This document shows positions 17,462 through 26,960 of a stretch of DNA of 64,000 nt, piece after piece. Origin of the DNA: Lacinutrix sp. C3R15 (lineage in GTDB: Bacteria > Bacteroidota > Bacteroidia > Flavobacteriales > Flavobacteriaceae); the NCBI RefSeq assembly GCF_018860825.1, contig NZ_JAHKPZ010000012.1, forward strand, positions 310,001 to 374,000. Reading direction: 5' to 3'. Each line of letters begins with the position of its first letter. The first letter of the stretch is position 1. The notes beneath the pieces are model-generated. The model had not been told where the DNA came from. It was given only the letters and a program-made list of their open reading frames with translations, and ran no database searches. The position numbers and the translations under genes are program-made.

Positions 17462-17492
17462 CAAATTAACCAAAAAGAGCTCAATAATTCAA
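17462..17492 (-). promoter_or_regulatory. Candidate promoter for the PNGase F-like gene
   Basis: On the minus strand, TTG (17492-17490) is followed after 20 bases by TTAATTTG, one mismatch from TAnnTTTG, 28 bases before the ATG. The 13 bases GCGCAAATTAACC here (17459-17471) also occur at 12076-12088. Confidence 0.35.
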
Positions 17493-17522
17493 TAAAAAAC
17501 GGATTTTAATAATAATAATTTA

Positions 17523-19625
17523 ATGGCCATTAATCTTCAAACTCCTATTGATTATCTTAAAGGTGTTGGACCAAATCGTGCAGATCTACTTCGCAAGGAA
17601 CTGGGTATTCATACCTATCAGGATCTTCTTAATTTATTTCCTAATCGATATATAGACAGAACGCAGTATTACAAGATAAATCAATTACAGCGTAACAATG
17701 CAGATGTACAGGTTATTGGTAAGATTATTAAGTTTGAAGAAATTGCTCAAAAACGAGGAAAAAGACTAGTAGCAACTTTTAAAGACGAAACAGGAACCAT
17801 GGAACTGGTTTGGTTTAGAGGCCAAAAATGGATTAGAGAAAGCCTAAAACTTAACACAAGCTATGTTATTTTTGGAAAAGCCAATTGGTTTAATGGTAAG
17901 TTTAATATGCCGCATCCAGATATAGAGCTACAAAAAGAGCATGAGCAAAATTTACGCTCTGCCATGCAAGCGATATATCCTTCTACCGAAAAGCTATCCA
18001 ATAAAGGAATTACAAATCGTGTGATGACCAAAATCATGCAACAATTATTTTTAGAAAGTAAAGGGAAATTTATAGAAACTTTACCCGAAAATTTACGTGC
18101 TGAATTAAAATTAATTTCAAAACCTGAAGCTATTTTTAATGTGCATTTTCCTAAGACTCCAGAGCTACTTTCTAAAGCACAATTTAGACTCAAATTTGAA
18201 GAATTATTTTACATACAATTACAGCTAATCTTAAAAAATTTAATTCATAAATCAAAAATAAAAGGGTTTCCTTTTCCTGTTGTTGGTGACTATTTTAATT
18301 CCTTTTTTAAAGACCATTTACCCTTTGAATTAACCAACGCACAAAAACGTGTTTTAAAAGAAATTCGTCATGATTTAGGTAGTAATGCACAAATGAACCG
18401 CCTTTTACAAGGAGATGTTGGTTCTGGCAAAACAATAGTAGCACTAATGTCAATGTTAATAGCACTTGACAACGGTTTTCAAGCCTGCTTAATGGCACCA
18501 ACTGCAATTTTGTCAGTACAGCATTATAACGGATTATTAGAACTATGTAACAGCTTGAATATCAATATAAAACTACTAACAGGATCAAGTAATACTTTAG
18601 AAAGAAAAATTATTCACGAAGAGCTTGAAAACGGTAAATTACAGATACTTATTGGTACACATGCACTACTTGAAGACAAAGTGAAATTTAAAAATTTAGG
18701 ACTCGCAATTATAGATGAGCAGCATAGATTTGGAGTAGCACAAAGAAGTAAATTGTGGAAAAAGAACACCTCACCTCCACACATTTTAGTAATGACTGCT
18801 ACACCAATTCCTCGTACTTTAGCAATGTCTGTTTATGGCGATTTAGACATCTCTATAATTGATGAATTACCAGCAGGAAGAAAGGCTATAAAAACGGTTC
18901 ATAGATATGATGCAAATAGACTAAAAGTTTTTAAATTTATTCGTGATGAAATTGCCAAAGGAAGACAGGTATATATTGTATATCCATTAATTCAAGAAAG
19001 CGAAAAAATGGATTATAAAGATTTAATGGATGGTTATGCAAGTATTGAAAGAGACTTTCCAAAACCAGAATATCAAATCTCTATTGTACATGGTAAAATG
19101 AAACCTGCTGATAAAGATTATGAAATGCAACGTTTTATTAAAGGCGAAACGCAAATCATGGTTGCAACTACAGTAATTGAAGTTGGTGTTAATGTACCAA
19201 ATGCTTCTGTTATGATTATTGAAAGCGCAGAACGCTTTGGCTTAGCACAACTACACCAATTAAGAGGTCGTGTTGGTCGTGGATCTGAACAAAGCTACTG
19301 CATACTCATGACAGGACACAAGCTTTCTAGCGATAGTAAAACCAGACTAGAAACCATGACAAAAACCAGTGATGGCTTTGAGATTGCTGAAGTAGACTTA
19401 CGTTTACGTGGTCCTGGAGATATTATGGGAACCCAACAAAGCGGTATTTTAAACCTTAAGATAGCAGATATTATTAAAGACAATGATATTTTGCAATTAG
19501 CACGTTATCATGCCAAGCAAGTACTTAGTAAAGATCCCTCTTTAGGTGCTTTAGAAAATGAAAGTATTTTAAACACTTACAGACAAATGAGTAAGTTTAG
19601 AAATATATGGAATTACATTTCATAA
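17523..19625 (+). CDS. recG: ATP-dependent DNA helicase RecG
   Basis: A 700-residue branch-migration helicase that remodels stalled forks and Holliday junctions. The N-terminal wedge/OB domain (about 1-180) begins with the typical INLQTPIDYLKGVGPNRADLL. The helicase core has Walker A GDVGSGKT (297-304), DEQH box (IIDEQHRFGVAQR), TATPIPRTLAM and the C-terminal motif QLHQLRGRVGRG. Length and motif order match full RecG. The upstream region is shared with the divergent PNGase F-like gene. The stop codon overlaps the end of the convergent HxlR gene by six bases. Confidence 0.95.
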   Translation: MAINLQTPIDYLKGVGPNRADLLRKELGIHTYQDLLNLFPNRYIDRTQYYKINQLQRNNADVQVIGKIIKFEEIAQKRGKRLVATFKDETGTMELVWFRGQKWIRESLKLNTSYVIFGKANWFNGKFNMPHPDIELQKEHEQNLRSAMQAIYPSTEKLSNKGITNRVMTKIMQQLFLESKGKFIETLPENLRAELKLISKPEAIFNVHFPKTPELLSKAQFRLKFEELFYIQLQLILKNLIHKSKIKGFPFPVVGDYFNSFFKDHLPFELTNAQKRVLKEIRHDLGSNAQMNRLLQGDVGSGKTIVALMSMLIALDNGFQACLMAPTAILSVQHYNGLLELCNSLNINIKLLTGSSNTLERKIIHEELENGKLQILIGTHALLEDKVKFKNLGLAIIDEQHRFGVAQRSKLWKKNTSPPHILVMTATPIPRTLAMSVYGDLDISIIDELPAGRKAIKTVHRYDANRLKVFKFIRDEIAKGRQVYIVYPLIQESEKMDYKDLMDGYASIERDFPKPEYQISIVHGKMKPADKDYEMQRFIKGETQIMVATTVIEVGVNVPNASVMIIESAERFGLAQLHQLRGRVGRGSEQSYCILMTGHKLSSDSKTRLETMTKTSDGFEIAEVDLRLRGPGDIMGTQQSGILNLKIADIIKDNDILQLARYHAKQVLSKDPSLGALENESILNTYRQMSKFRNIWNYIS

Positions 19626-19940
19626 TTTACTAGCGTTAACATCTTCTAATCCCCATTTATCAAGACTTCTTAGCACGTTTTCTAGAGACTCTCCTCGTTT
19701 ACTTAATTTATACTCCACCTTAGGTGGCACAACAGGATATACTTTTCGTGTGATTAATCCGTCTTTTTCTAACTCACGAACAGTCTGTGTAAACATTTTA
19801 TTTGAAATTCCTGGAATGTGTTTTTGCAGCACTCCAGAACGCAAAGCTCCTTCTAAAAGATGAAACAAAATCAATGGCTTCCATTTTGTTCCTATTAAAT
19901 TCATGGTATAATGTAACGGACAATCAATTTCTTTATTCAA
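19620..19940 (-). CDS. HxlR-family winged-helix transcriptional regulator
   Basis: A 106-residue regulator. It has the family's N-terminal cysteine (Cys7 in DCPLHYTMNLIGTKWKPLIL) and a winged helix with GISNKMFTQTVRELEKDGLI. HxlR proteins usually bind short inverted repeats, and many respond to electrophiles or quinones through this cysteine. The domain leaves no room for a later ATG. The frame is closed upstream by TAA and the only suitable codon is TTG at 19938-19940. It is divergent from a VOC-family gene with a strong inverted repeat between them, so it probably controls that gene and itself. Confidence 0.85.
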   Translation of the reverse strand: MNKEIDCPLHYTMNLIGTKWKPLILFHLLEGALRSGVLQKHIPGISNKMFTQTVRELEKDGLITRKVYPVVPPKVEYKLSKRGESLENVLRSLDKWGLEDVNASKL

Positions 19941-19970
19941 AACTAAAATTTTATATACTTAATAATCAGC

Positions 19971-20011
19971 AACTTACTCCTTTAGGTAACTATACTACTT
20001 TTTAGTAAGTT
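19971..20011. promoter_or_regulatory. Candidate HxlR operator (nested inverted repeats)
   Basis: AACTTACT (19971-19978) and AGTAAGTT (20004-20011) form a perfect 8-bp inverted repeat. Within it, TACT-TTTT-AGTA (19996-20007) forms a second, tight palindrome sharing the right arm. The right end touches the -33 element of the rightward promoter, a position suited to repression. Confidence 0.6.
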
Positions 20012-20012
20012 A

Positions 20013-20043
20013 TTGCCTAACAAGCAAATATAGATTAATTTTG
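20013..20043 (+). promoter_or_regulatory. Promoter of the VOC gene (TTG-N20-TAATTTTG)
   Basis: TTG at 20013-20015 and TAATTTTG at 20036-20043, 20-base spacer, 18 bases before the ATG at 20062. It adjoins the inverted repeat at 19971-20011. Confidence 0.65.
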
Positions 20044-20061
20044 TTATCTAAATTAAAAACT

Positions 20062-20574
20062 ATGACAAAGAATAAAGATTACCCAAAATCCTTTTCACAT
20101 ATCGGAATTACAGTTCCAGATATTAAAAAAGCTGTTGAATTTTATTCAGAAGTAATGGGCTGGTATGTAATAATGAAACCTTCTACTGTTAAAAAAGAAA
20201 AAGAAACAGCCATAGGCCAAATGTGTATTGATGTTTTTGGAAACGACTGGGAAACCTTTGAAATTGCGCATTTAGCAACTTCTGATGGTGTTGGTGTCGA
20301 GTTGTTTTCTTTTCCTCACGGAATTAAAGAAGCGCCAGAATTCAATCCTTTTAACACTGGTCTTTTTCATTTTTGTGTTCAAGATCCAAACATTGAAGAT
20401 TTAATTGACAAAATTGTAGCCTATGGCGGAAAACAAAGAATGCCAATTAGAGAATACTACCCAGAAGACAAACCATTTAAAATGTGCTACGTAGAAGACC
20501 CTTTTGGGATTGTTTTTGAAATATACACGCACAGTTATGAGCTAACTTACTCTTCTGGCGCATATGCTAAATAA
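20062..20574 (+). CDS. VOC family (glyoxalase/dioxygenase fold) protein
   Basis: A 170-residue cytoplasmic protein with two beta-alpha-beta-beta-beta modules. Candidate metal ligands are H13 (FSHIGITVPD), a Glu in GVGVELFSF, a His in GLFHFCVQD and the C-terminal Glu in GIVFEIYTHS, the usual H/E/H/E layout of the vicinal-oxygen-chelate fold. Members include glyoxalase I, dioxygenases and detoxifying enzymes; the substrate cannot be assigned here. The frame also contains an upstream TTG (20041), but that lies inside the -7 element, so the ATG at 20062 is used. Divergent pairing with an HxlR regulator suggests induction by a reactive small molecule. Confidence 0.8.
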   Translation: MTKNKDYPKSFSHIGITVPDIKKAVEFYSEVMGWYVIMKPSTVKKEKETAIGQMCIDVFGNDWETFEIAHLATSDGVGVELFSFPHGIKEAPEFNPFNTGLFHFCVQDPNIEDLIDKIVAYGGKQRMPIREYYPEDKPFKMCYVEDPFGIVFEIYTHSYELTYSSGAYAK

Positions 20575-20599
20575 AAATTCACAAGGTTTATAACACCTT

Positions 20600-20638
20600 A
20601 AAAGGATGTGCGTTTAAAAAAACATACATCCTTTTTTT
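20600..20638 (+). terminator. Intrinsic terminator after the VOC gene
   Basis: A stem of AAAAGGATGT with ACATCCTTTT, extended past a two-base mismatch by GTTT/AAAC, is followed by a T run. It lies before the convergent AraC gene and could serve both directions. Confidence 0.8.
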
Positions 20639-20670
20639 AGTTTATACCTAGATTTTAGAAAAAACCCTTA

Positions 20671-21432
20671 CTAGTTTTGTAACTTAAAAACAGAAGGGCT
20701 TACTCCTACATTTTTTTTAAAGAATCTTGAAAAGCTACTCAAGGAATCAAAACCCAATTGAAAAGCTAATTCTTTGGTAGTTATTTCTCCTTTAACAAGA
20801 CTTCGTTTTGCTTCGGTAATTTGCCGTTGTTGAATAATCTGCTTAGCAGTAAGATTTAACTTTTCTTTTAAAATCTGATTTAACCGCTTACTACTAATTC
20901 CTATTTCTGATGCGTAATAACTAGTATTTGTTTCTCTTAAAAAAGTAGCTTCCATGAGCTCTAAAAACTGAAACACTCGCTTTTGATTTAAATCTTGTTT
21001 TAAAAAGCTATCATTTTGATAACGAATTAAATGAAGCAACATTACCTTAAGTAAAGATTTAAACATAATATAAGATGCTTTTTCATTACATAGCTCTTCT
21101 TGTAGAAATAAAATAAATTGCTCTATACGCTGTACTTGTTGCTTATTATTAATATGAAATTGTGGGTATTTATTAAATAAAGAAAATACATCTAAAGCAT
21201 ATTCTATATCATCCTCTTCAATAAGATCACGCTCAAAATTTATTAAAACACCTTGATTGTCATTAAATACCTTAGCATTAAAAACTTCGTTTAACGGTTT
21301 AAAATAAACAACTAATGTGTTACTTGAATTACGCTCAAAATAGATACCCATAGAATTATTAGAAAGCATTTGGGTGCTCTTATCAAACGTCTCAATAATC
21401 TGAATTTTGGTATTCCAATTGTATTTATGCAT
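20671..21432 (-). CDS. AraC-family transcriptional regulator
   Basis: A 253-residue regulator. The C-terminal 100 residues contain two helix-turn-helix units of the AraC/XylS type (YASEIGISSKRLNQILKEK and TTKELAFQLGFDSLSSFSRFFKK, then GVSPSVFK). The N-terminal half would sense a ligand but matches no family I can name. It lies 40 bases downstream of the start of the leftward MFS transporter gene, which is therefore a likely target or transport partner, although the regulator is the more distal gene here. Confidence 0.88.
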   Translation of the reverse strand: MHKYNWNTKIQIIETFDKSTQMLSNNSMGIYFERNSSNTLVVYFKPLNEVFNAKVFNDNQGVLINFERDLIEEDDIEYALDVFSLFNKYPQFHINNKQQVQRIEQFILFLQEELCNEKASYIMFKSLLKVMLLHLIRYQNDSFLKQDLNQKRVFQFLELMEATFLRETNTSYYASEIGISSKRLNQILKEKLNLTAKQIIQQRQITEAKRSLVKGEITTKELAFQLGFDSLSSFSRFFKKNVGVSPSVFKLQN

Positions 21433-21472
21433 TTACAACATTTAATGAGTTTTCATCAAATGTAAGAAGAAA

Positions 21473-22624
21473 TTATTCAAATTTAGTTTTAGACAATTGT
21501 TGAAACATATAATACACAACAACAGAAATAACAACAGCAAAAACAGCACTAACACCATAAACCGCTTGATAATTATCAGATACATACTGTATAAAAGTAG
21601 ATAAAAATTGTCCGCCAAAAATTCCCATAGAAAGCAAACTTAAGTTTTTACCTTGATTTTGTTCGTTACTTACCTCAATCATCATATGACTTAATAACGG
21701 AATAGTAAAACCAAAGCCAATACCAATAAAAATAGCTGCTAATACCAAAAACACTATGCTTGAAGTTGTTGCTAACACCAAATAACCAAACATAAAAAAC
21801 AGAAAACCTAAAGCTACTGTTTTACCATCTCCCAATATTTTTACCATTTTAGGCATTTGACTTGCAACAATAATGGTGATTAATGAAATAAAAGCCATTA
21901 AAAATCCGGTTTTAGACTCGGTAAAACCAAAAGATTCAGGCAAATACAAAGGCAAGGTTACAAAGCCAATAAAAAACAACATCATAGCCAATAAAGAAGC
22001 ACAAAAAATAATTTTCACTTTAAATTTACTTGCTGCACTTGTTTTTATAAGAACATTTTTATCTTCCTTTTTAGGTGTTGCTTTTGGTAATGTTTTTACA
22101 ACCAAGACTAAACACACTAAAGCAGTTAAATAAATATAAAAAGGATATTGCCAATGCATTTGACCAAGAATACCTCCTATTGCAAGAAAAAGAACACCTC
22201 CAAATTCAATAGACATGACTTGCCATGCTATCATTTTCATGCGTTTTTCTCCTGTAAATAGCGCAGCAATAAACCCTGTTACAGCTACTTGCACAGCAAC
22301 GGTTGCTCCACCAAGTAAAAATCGGTCTAAAATTAAAATATAATCGTTAGTAATAAATGCACCCATAACACCTAAAACACCATAAGGCACTAAACCTAAA
22401 CAAAGTACTTTAAAGTTTCCTAGAGTATTTATTAAGCGACCAATTAATGGTGCAAAAACCACAACACCTAAAGATGGTAGTGTAATTAGCCAACTTGGTG
22501 AAAGGTTAAAATTAGTGTGTTTTACAATTCCGGAAAGCGAAGGCGCTATTACTGTTCCTACCATAATAGTTAAACTACTAACCAATAAGATAGTGAAAAT
22601 GGTAAAGTTTGTTATTTTGTTCAT
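21473..22624 (-). CDS. MFS transporter
   Basis: A 383-residue membrane protein with about twelve hydrophobic helices and the MFS loop 2-3 motif in the form PLIGRLINTLGNFK. Basic residues between helices 6 and 7 (PKATPKKEDKN) mark the central cytoplasmic loop. The length fits drug/metabolite exporters of the DHA1 type. The substrate is unknown. The AraC regulator gene follows in the same direction, suggesting regulator-controlled export. Confidence 0.88.
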   Translation of the reverse strand: MNKITNFTIFTILLVSSLTIMVGTVIAPSLSGIVKHTNFNLSPSWLITLPSLGVVVFAPLIGRLINTLGNFKVLCLGLVPYGVLGVMGAFITNDYILILDRFLLGGATVAVQVAVTGFIAALFTGEKRMKMIAWQVMSIEFGGVLFLAIGGILGQMHWQYPFYIYLTALVCLVLVVKTLPKATPKKEDKNVLIKTSAASKFKVKIIFCASLLAMMLFFIGFVTLPLYLPESFGFTESKTGFLMAFISLITIIVASQMPKMVKILGDGKTVALGFLFFMFGYLVLATTSSIVFLVLAAIFIGIGFGFTIPLLSHMMIEVSNEQNQGKNLSLLSMGIFGGQFLSTFIQYVSDNYQAVYGVSAVFAVVISVVVYYMFQQLSKTKFE

Positions 22625-22718
22625 GCTGCAAAACTCACACTATTCTTGCAAAATAACTTTGTAATATTTCTAAATAAGTATACCTAAATGGAAATTTACA
22701 GTAAAATATTTAACACAA

Positions 22719-23930
22719 CTATTCGTTTAACAAACCTTCAACAAATGTTTTAAAGTCCGTTTTAAATGTAATAAACTTTTCTCCTGTTGCAGGCCCATTA
22801 AAACCTGTATGTATTTTTCTAACTTTTCCTGTTTTATCTATAAAAATGGTAGTAGGATAGCTTAACACATGATTGAGCATTGGTAGTTTTTGTTGTGCTT
22901 CGGCTTTACTAGAAGAGCCTGTTTGCGCTAAAAGAATAGGATACTCTATACCTATTCGCTTTTTAAGTCTATTTATATTTTTAAAAGCATCGTCATTAGT
23001 TCTTACATATTCAAAAGCCAATGCTACAATCTCTAGACCTTTTTCTTTATTCGCTTTGTAGTATTCTGAAAAGTACTTGGTTTCATCTAAACAATTAGGA
23101 CACCAGGTTCCCATAATTTGCACTAAAACTACTTTATCTTTAAAACGTGTATCTTCTAAAGAAACCATATTACCTGCTCCATCAGGAAATGAAAATGCAA
23201 TTTTATCATATCCTTCTTTTAAAAAGGTTAAGCTATTTGCATCTGGTAATTCATAAGTGTCATTTCGTGTTGCAATAAAAGGCTCTTTCCAATGGTTTCC
23301 AGAATAAAAAGTACCTATCATGGTAGAGTCTGTTACTCTTGCTGTAAACAAAAAAGCATGTGCACCATCAAAAGTAGAAAGTTTCATTTGGTCGCCATCT
23401 ACAACACCTTCCAGATATCTATAATCACCTGTTGTTGTTAAAAAAGTTCCTGTTACCTTGTTTCCTGTTTGCTTGAAGCTACCTTTAGCTATATACTTAT
23501 CTTCTTTATTTTCTGGACTAAAAATAGTTTCCCAGTTTCCTGAGATTATACTTTCAGGATTTTTATTAGTTGTAAATCTTGTTTCTTCTTTAAATGCGGT
23601 AAAAGGAACTACTCTATTTAAATCGGTTTTAATAAAGTTTCCTACTAGTGCATTTTTACTATTTAGTTTTGCTACTAAATACCCTTGAAAAACTGGTGTT
23701 TTAATAAATACGGAGTCTTGTTTATAGGTGATTTCATCTACTTTAATAACTTCTTCTGCATTATAAATTTCTAAATGTGTTGCATTTAAAACCTTAAAAG
23801 TAAAGGGTAGTACCACAGAATCATTTATTTGTAACTCTGCTCTATAACTTCCCTTTTCTAAAGTAATGTCTTTTTTAGGGTTACAAGAAAAACAAAGCGC
23901 AATTAGTAATACTAAAATTAATTTATACAT
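22719..23930 (-). CDS. TlpA-family thiol-disulfide oxidoreductase lipoprotein
   Basis: A 403-residue lipoprotein (lipobox ALCFSC, Cys16). The N-terminal half (about 20-240) is beta-rich and resembles the DUF4369-type domain common before TlpA modules in Bacteroidota. The C-terminal thioredoxin-like domain carries the redox motif in GTWCPNCLDE and the cis-proline region (SYPTTIFIDKTGKVRKI). It should act in the periplasm on disulfides of exported proteins or cytochrome c precursors. It stands alone, with its own upstream region of about 300 bases shared with pheT. Confidence 0.88.
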   Translation of the reverse strand: MYKLILVLLIALCFSCNPKKDITLEKGSYRAELQINDSVVLPFTFKVLNATHLEIYNAEEVIKVDEITYKQDSVFIKTPVFQGYLVAKLNSKNALVGNFIKTDLNRVVPFTAFKEETRFTTNKNPESIISGNWETIFSPENKEDKYIAKGSFKQTGNKVTGTFLTTTGDYRYLEGVVDGDQMKLSTFDGAHAFLFTARVTDSTMIGTFYSGNHWKEPFIATRNDTYELPDANSLTFLKEGYDKIAFSFPDGAGNMVSLEDTRFKDKVVLVQIMGTWCPNCLDETKYFSEYYKANKEKGLEIVALAFEYVRTNDDAFKNINRLKKRIGIEYPILLAQTGSSSKAEAQQKLPMLNHVLSYPTTIFIDKTGKVRKIHTGFNGPATGEKFITFKTDFKTFVEGLLNE

Positions 23931-24175
23931 GTTGAATTTTAATTAGTTATTAAAAATTAAAGAAATATATAAGATACTACAAAACAACAACATTTTTAAC
24001 CAAGTTAAAAAAACATTTCTTGTACGATGTAATATGATTGTTTTACAACAAAAGAGAAACAAATGCCAATGCTAGTTTTTACACTTACAATTACAACAAA
24101 AACCTTGATTAAAACAGTTATAAAAAAACATGTATTTAAAGGCAATTTAAAAATTTACAAAATTTAAAACATTGC

Positions 24176-24205
24176 TTGAATGCTAACTGCATTATTTTAT
24201 CTTTG
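24176..24205 (+). promoter_or_regulatory. Promoter of pheT (TTG-N19-TATCTTTG)
   Basis: TTG at 24176-24178 and TATCTTTG at 24198-24205 with a 19-base spacer match the consensus well. The ATG at 24228 follows after 22 bases, which also argues against the longer frame start at 24180. The rest of the 23931-24227 spacer shows no further gene. Confidence 0.7.
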
Positions 24206-24227
24206 CAATTCAATTTTAACGAAGGCA

Positions 24228-26654
24228 ATGAAAATATCATACAACTGGATAAAACAGTTTATAAAAACCGATTGGACAGCACTACAAACCGAAGAATTAC
24301 TTACAGACTTAGGTTTAGAGGTAGAAGGTATTACACCATATGAATCTGTTAAAGGAGGATTAAAAGGTGTTGTTATTGGTGAGGTACTTACTTGTGTACA
24401 ACACCCAAATGCAGACAGACTTAAAGTAACAACTGTTAATATTGGCGCAGAAGCACCTGTACAAATAGTTTGTGGCGCACCAAATGTTGCAGCTGGACAA
24501 AAAGTTCCTGTTGCTACCATTGGTACCACTTTGTATACCGAAGAAGGAGAAGCATGGACCATTAAAAAGGGGAAAATTCGTGGAGAAGAAAGCTTTGGAA
24601 TGATTTGCGCAGAAGATGAACTTGGTTTAGGAAAATCTCACGATGGCATTATGGTTTTAGACGAAGATACTGTTGTTGGTACTGCTGCGTCAGAGCTTTT
24701 TAACATTGAAAATGATGAAGTTTTTGAAATTGGCCTAACACCTAACAGAGCAGATGCAATGAGCCACTTTGGTACTGCTAGAGACCTTAAAGCTGGTTTT
24801 TTACAAAAAGATATTAATGTAGAACTTATTACACCTTCTGTAAGTGCTTTTCATGTAGACAACAGAACACTTAAAGTAGATGTAGATGTACAAAACAAAG
24901 AATTAGCACCAAGATATTGTGGTGTTACTATTTCTGGCTTAAAGGTTGCAGAATCTCCAGATTGGTTAAAACACCGATTAAAATCTATTGGTTTAACACC
25001 AAAAAACAACGTAGTAGACATTACCAATTACGTACTTCATGAACTTGGTCAACCACTTCACGCTTTTGACACTGCAAAAATTGCAGGAAACAAAATTGAA
25101 GTAAAAACCGTTGCTGCAGGAACAAAATTTACAACCCTTGATGAAGTTGAAAGAGAACTTCATGAAGATGATTTAATGATTTGTGATGCCGAAAAACCTA
25201 TGTGTATTGCAGGTGTTTTTGGAGGTCTTACCTCTGGAGTTACAGAACACACTACAAGTATCTTTTTAGAAAGTGCTTATTTTAACCCTGTAAGCATACG
25301 TAAAACGGCAAAACGCCATGCTTTAAACACAGATGCTTCTTTTAGATTTGAAAGAGGAATTGACCCTAACCTTACAGAATATGCTTTAAAACGTGCCGCT
25401 TTATTAATTTTAGAACTTTGCGGAGGAGAAATTACAAGCGATGTTATAGATGCATACCCAAATAAAATTAAAGATTTTGAGGTACGCTTAAGTTTTGAAA
25501 ATGCTAAAAAATTAATTGGTCAGGAAATACCTAAAGAAACCATTAAACGCATTTTAACCTCTTTAGACATAAAGGTAAACAATGTAACCGAAACAGGATT
25601 AGGTTTAACCGTTCCTGCTTTTAGAAATGATGTGCAACGTGAAGCAGATATCATTGAAGAAATTTTACGTGTTTATGGCTACAATAACATAGAGTTTACT
25701 AATAAACTTAACGCTTCTATTTCAAACTCTTCAAAATTTGAAGATCATAAATTACAAAACATTGTAGGTAACCAATTAGTAGCTCAAGGATTTTTTGAAA
25801 TGCTTGCCAACTCACTAACTACACCAGACTACATTAAATTAGATACCCAGTTAAAAGAAGAACACAATATAGTAATGCTTAATCCATTAAGTAATGATTT
25901 ATCAGTAATGAGACAATCCTTATTATTTTCTGGTTTAGAAGCACTTTCTTATAACATTAATAGAAAACGTAGCAATGTAAAGTTTTTTGAATTCGGAAAA
26001 ACATACCACAACTACAACCAAACCAGAGAAGAGCATAAACATCTTACCCTTTTAGCAACTGGTAACAGAACTGCTGAAGCATGGAACGGACTAAATAAAC
26101 CTAGTGAGTTCTTTTATTTTAAAGGAATTATAAAAAGTACATTAGAACGTTTAGGTATTACCCGATTTAAAGAAACACCTACTAAAGAAGCTATTTTTAG
26201 CGAAGGATTAACTTTAGCTTTAGGAAAAAACAAACTAGTAAGTTTTGGTTTAGTAAAAAAGAATATTTTAAAACATTTTGGAATTAGCCAAGAAGTACTT
26301 TTTGCCGATTTTAATTGGGATAATATTATAGAAGTAGCAAAACACAATAAAATTAAGTTTACAGAAATACCTAAATACCCAGAAGTACGTAGAGATTTTG
26401 CTTTGCTTTTAGATGATGCTGTTTCTTTTGAATCTATACATACTATTGCTAAACAAACTGAAAAACAACTTTTAAAAGCTGTAAATTTATTTGATGTTTA
26501 CCAAGGTAAAAACTTACCTAAAGGCAAAAAGAGTTATGCGGTTAGTTTTACACTACAAGATGCAAACAAAACACTTACAGATAAACAAATAGATAAAATA
26601 ATGAACAAGCTACAAGCTAATTTTGAAAAACAACTTGGAGCCGAACTAAGATAA
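24228..26654 (+). CDS. pheT: Phenylalanine--tRNA ligase beta subunit
   Basis: An 808-residue beta subunit of the (alpha-beta)2 phenylalanyl-tRNA synthetase. Domains in order: N-terminal MKISYNWIKQFIKTDW, the EMAP/tRNA-binding domain (VQHPNADRLKVTTVNIG, IVCGAPNVAAGQKVPVA), B3/B4 editing region (RYCGVTISGLKVAESPDWL ... THCLEHAF-like HELGQPLHAFD), B5 domain, the catalytic-like core (RRDFALLLDD) and the C-terminal ferredoxin-fold anticodon-binding domain. The length is typical. pheS is not adjacent, as is common in Bacteroidota. A terminator follows at once. Confidence 0.96.
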   Translation: MKISYNWIKQFIKTDWTALQTEELLTDLGLEVEGITPYESVKGGLKGVVIGEVLTCVQHPNADRLKVTTVNIGAEAPVQIVCGAPNVAAGQKVPVATIGTTLYTEEGEAWTIKKGKIRGEESFGMICAEDELGLGKSHDGIMVLDEDTVVGTAASELFNIENDEVFEIGLTPNRADAMSHFGTARDLKAGFLQKDINVELITPSVSAFHVDNRTLKVDVDVQNKELAPRYCGVTISGLKVAESPDWLKHRLKSIGLTPKNNVVDITNYVLHELGQPLHAFDTAKIAGNKIEVKTVAAGTKFTTLDEVERELHEDDLMICDAEKPMCIAGVFGGLTSGVTEHTTSIFLESAYFNPVSIRKTAKRHALNTDASFRFERGIDPNLTEYALKRAALLILELCGGEITSDVIDAYPNKIKDFEVRLSFENAKKLIGQEIPKETIKRILTSLDIKVNNVTETGLGLTVPAFRNDVQREADIIEEILRVYGYNNIEFTNKLNASISNSSKFEDHKLQNIVGNQLVAQGFFEMLANSLTTPDYIKLDTQLKEEHNIVMLNPLSNDLSVMRQSLLFSGLEALSYNINRKRSNVKFFEFGKTYHNYNQTREEHKHLTLLATGNRTAEAWNGLNKPSEFFYFKGIIKSTLERLGITRFKETPTKEAIFSEGLTLALGKNKLVSFGLVKKNILKHFGISQEVLFADFNWDNIIEVAKHNKIKFTEIPKYPEVRRDFALLLDDAVSFESIHTIAKQTEKQLLKAVNLFDVYQGKNLPKGKKSYAVSFTLQDANKTLTDKQIDKIMNKLQANFEKQLGAELR

Positions 26655-26674
26655 GCTAAGAGATTTAGTATAAC

Positions 26675-26713
26675 AAAAAAGCCTTTTCATAATTGAAAAG
26701 GCTTTTGTTTTTT
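26675..26713. terminator. Bidirectional intrinsic terminator between pheT and the cold-shock gene
   Basis: A 13-bp perfect stem (26677-26689 with 26694-26706, loop TAAT) is flanked by A and T runs on both sides. It separates convergent genes. Confidence 0.88.
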
Positions 26714-26728
26714 AAAGAATTGTAATAA

Positions 26729-26923
26729 TTAGTCTACTACTTTTACGTTTATAGCGTTTAATCCTTTTCTTCCTTCTGTAAGCTCAAATTCTACAACATC
26801 TCCTTCTCTAATCTCATCGATTAAACCTGAAATGTGTACAAAGTGTTCTTTGTTTGTGTCGTCTTCTACAATAAATCCAAATCCTTTAGAATCATTGAAA
26901 AATTTTACTGTTCCTTTACTCAT
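26729..26923 (-). CDS. Cold-shock domain protein (CspA family)
   Basis: A 64-residue single-stranded nucleic acid-binding protein. It shows both RNA-binding motifs of the five-stranded cold-shock domain: RNP1-like KGFGFI (13-18) and RNP2-like HFVHI, plus the starting KGTVKFFNDSKGFG. It acts as an RNA chaperone in the cytoplasm. A -7 element (TATATTTG on the minus strand, 26953-26960) lies 30 bases upstream. It is monocistronic. Whether it is cold-induced cannot be told from the sequence. Confidence 0.93.
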   Translation of the reverse strand: MSKGTVKFFNDSKGFGFIVEDDTNKEHFVHISGLIDEIREGDVVEFELTEGRKGLNAINVKVVD

Positions 26924-26952
26924 TGTAATAAAATGTTGATTTTGTTAATAAA

Positions 26953-26960
26953 CAAATATA
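26953..26960 (-). promoter_or_regulatory. -7 element (TATATTTG, minus strand) of the cold-shock gene
   Basis: Matches TAnnTTTG, 30 bases before the ATG. No clear -33 TTG is seen, and the leader is short, unlike the long cold-shock leaders of enterobacteria. Confidence 0.5.
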
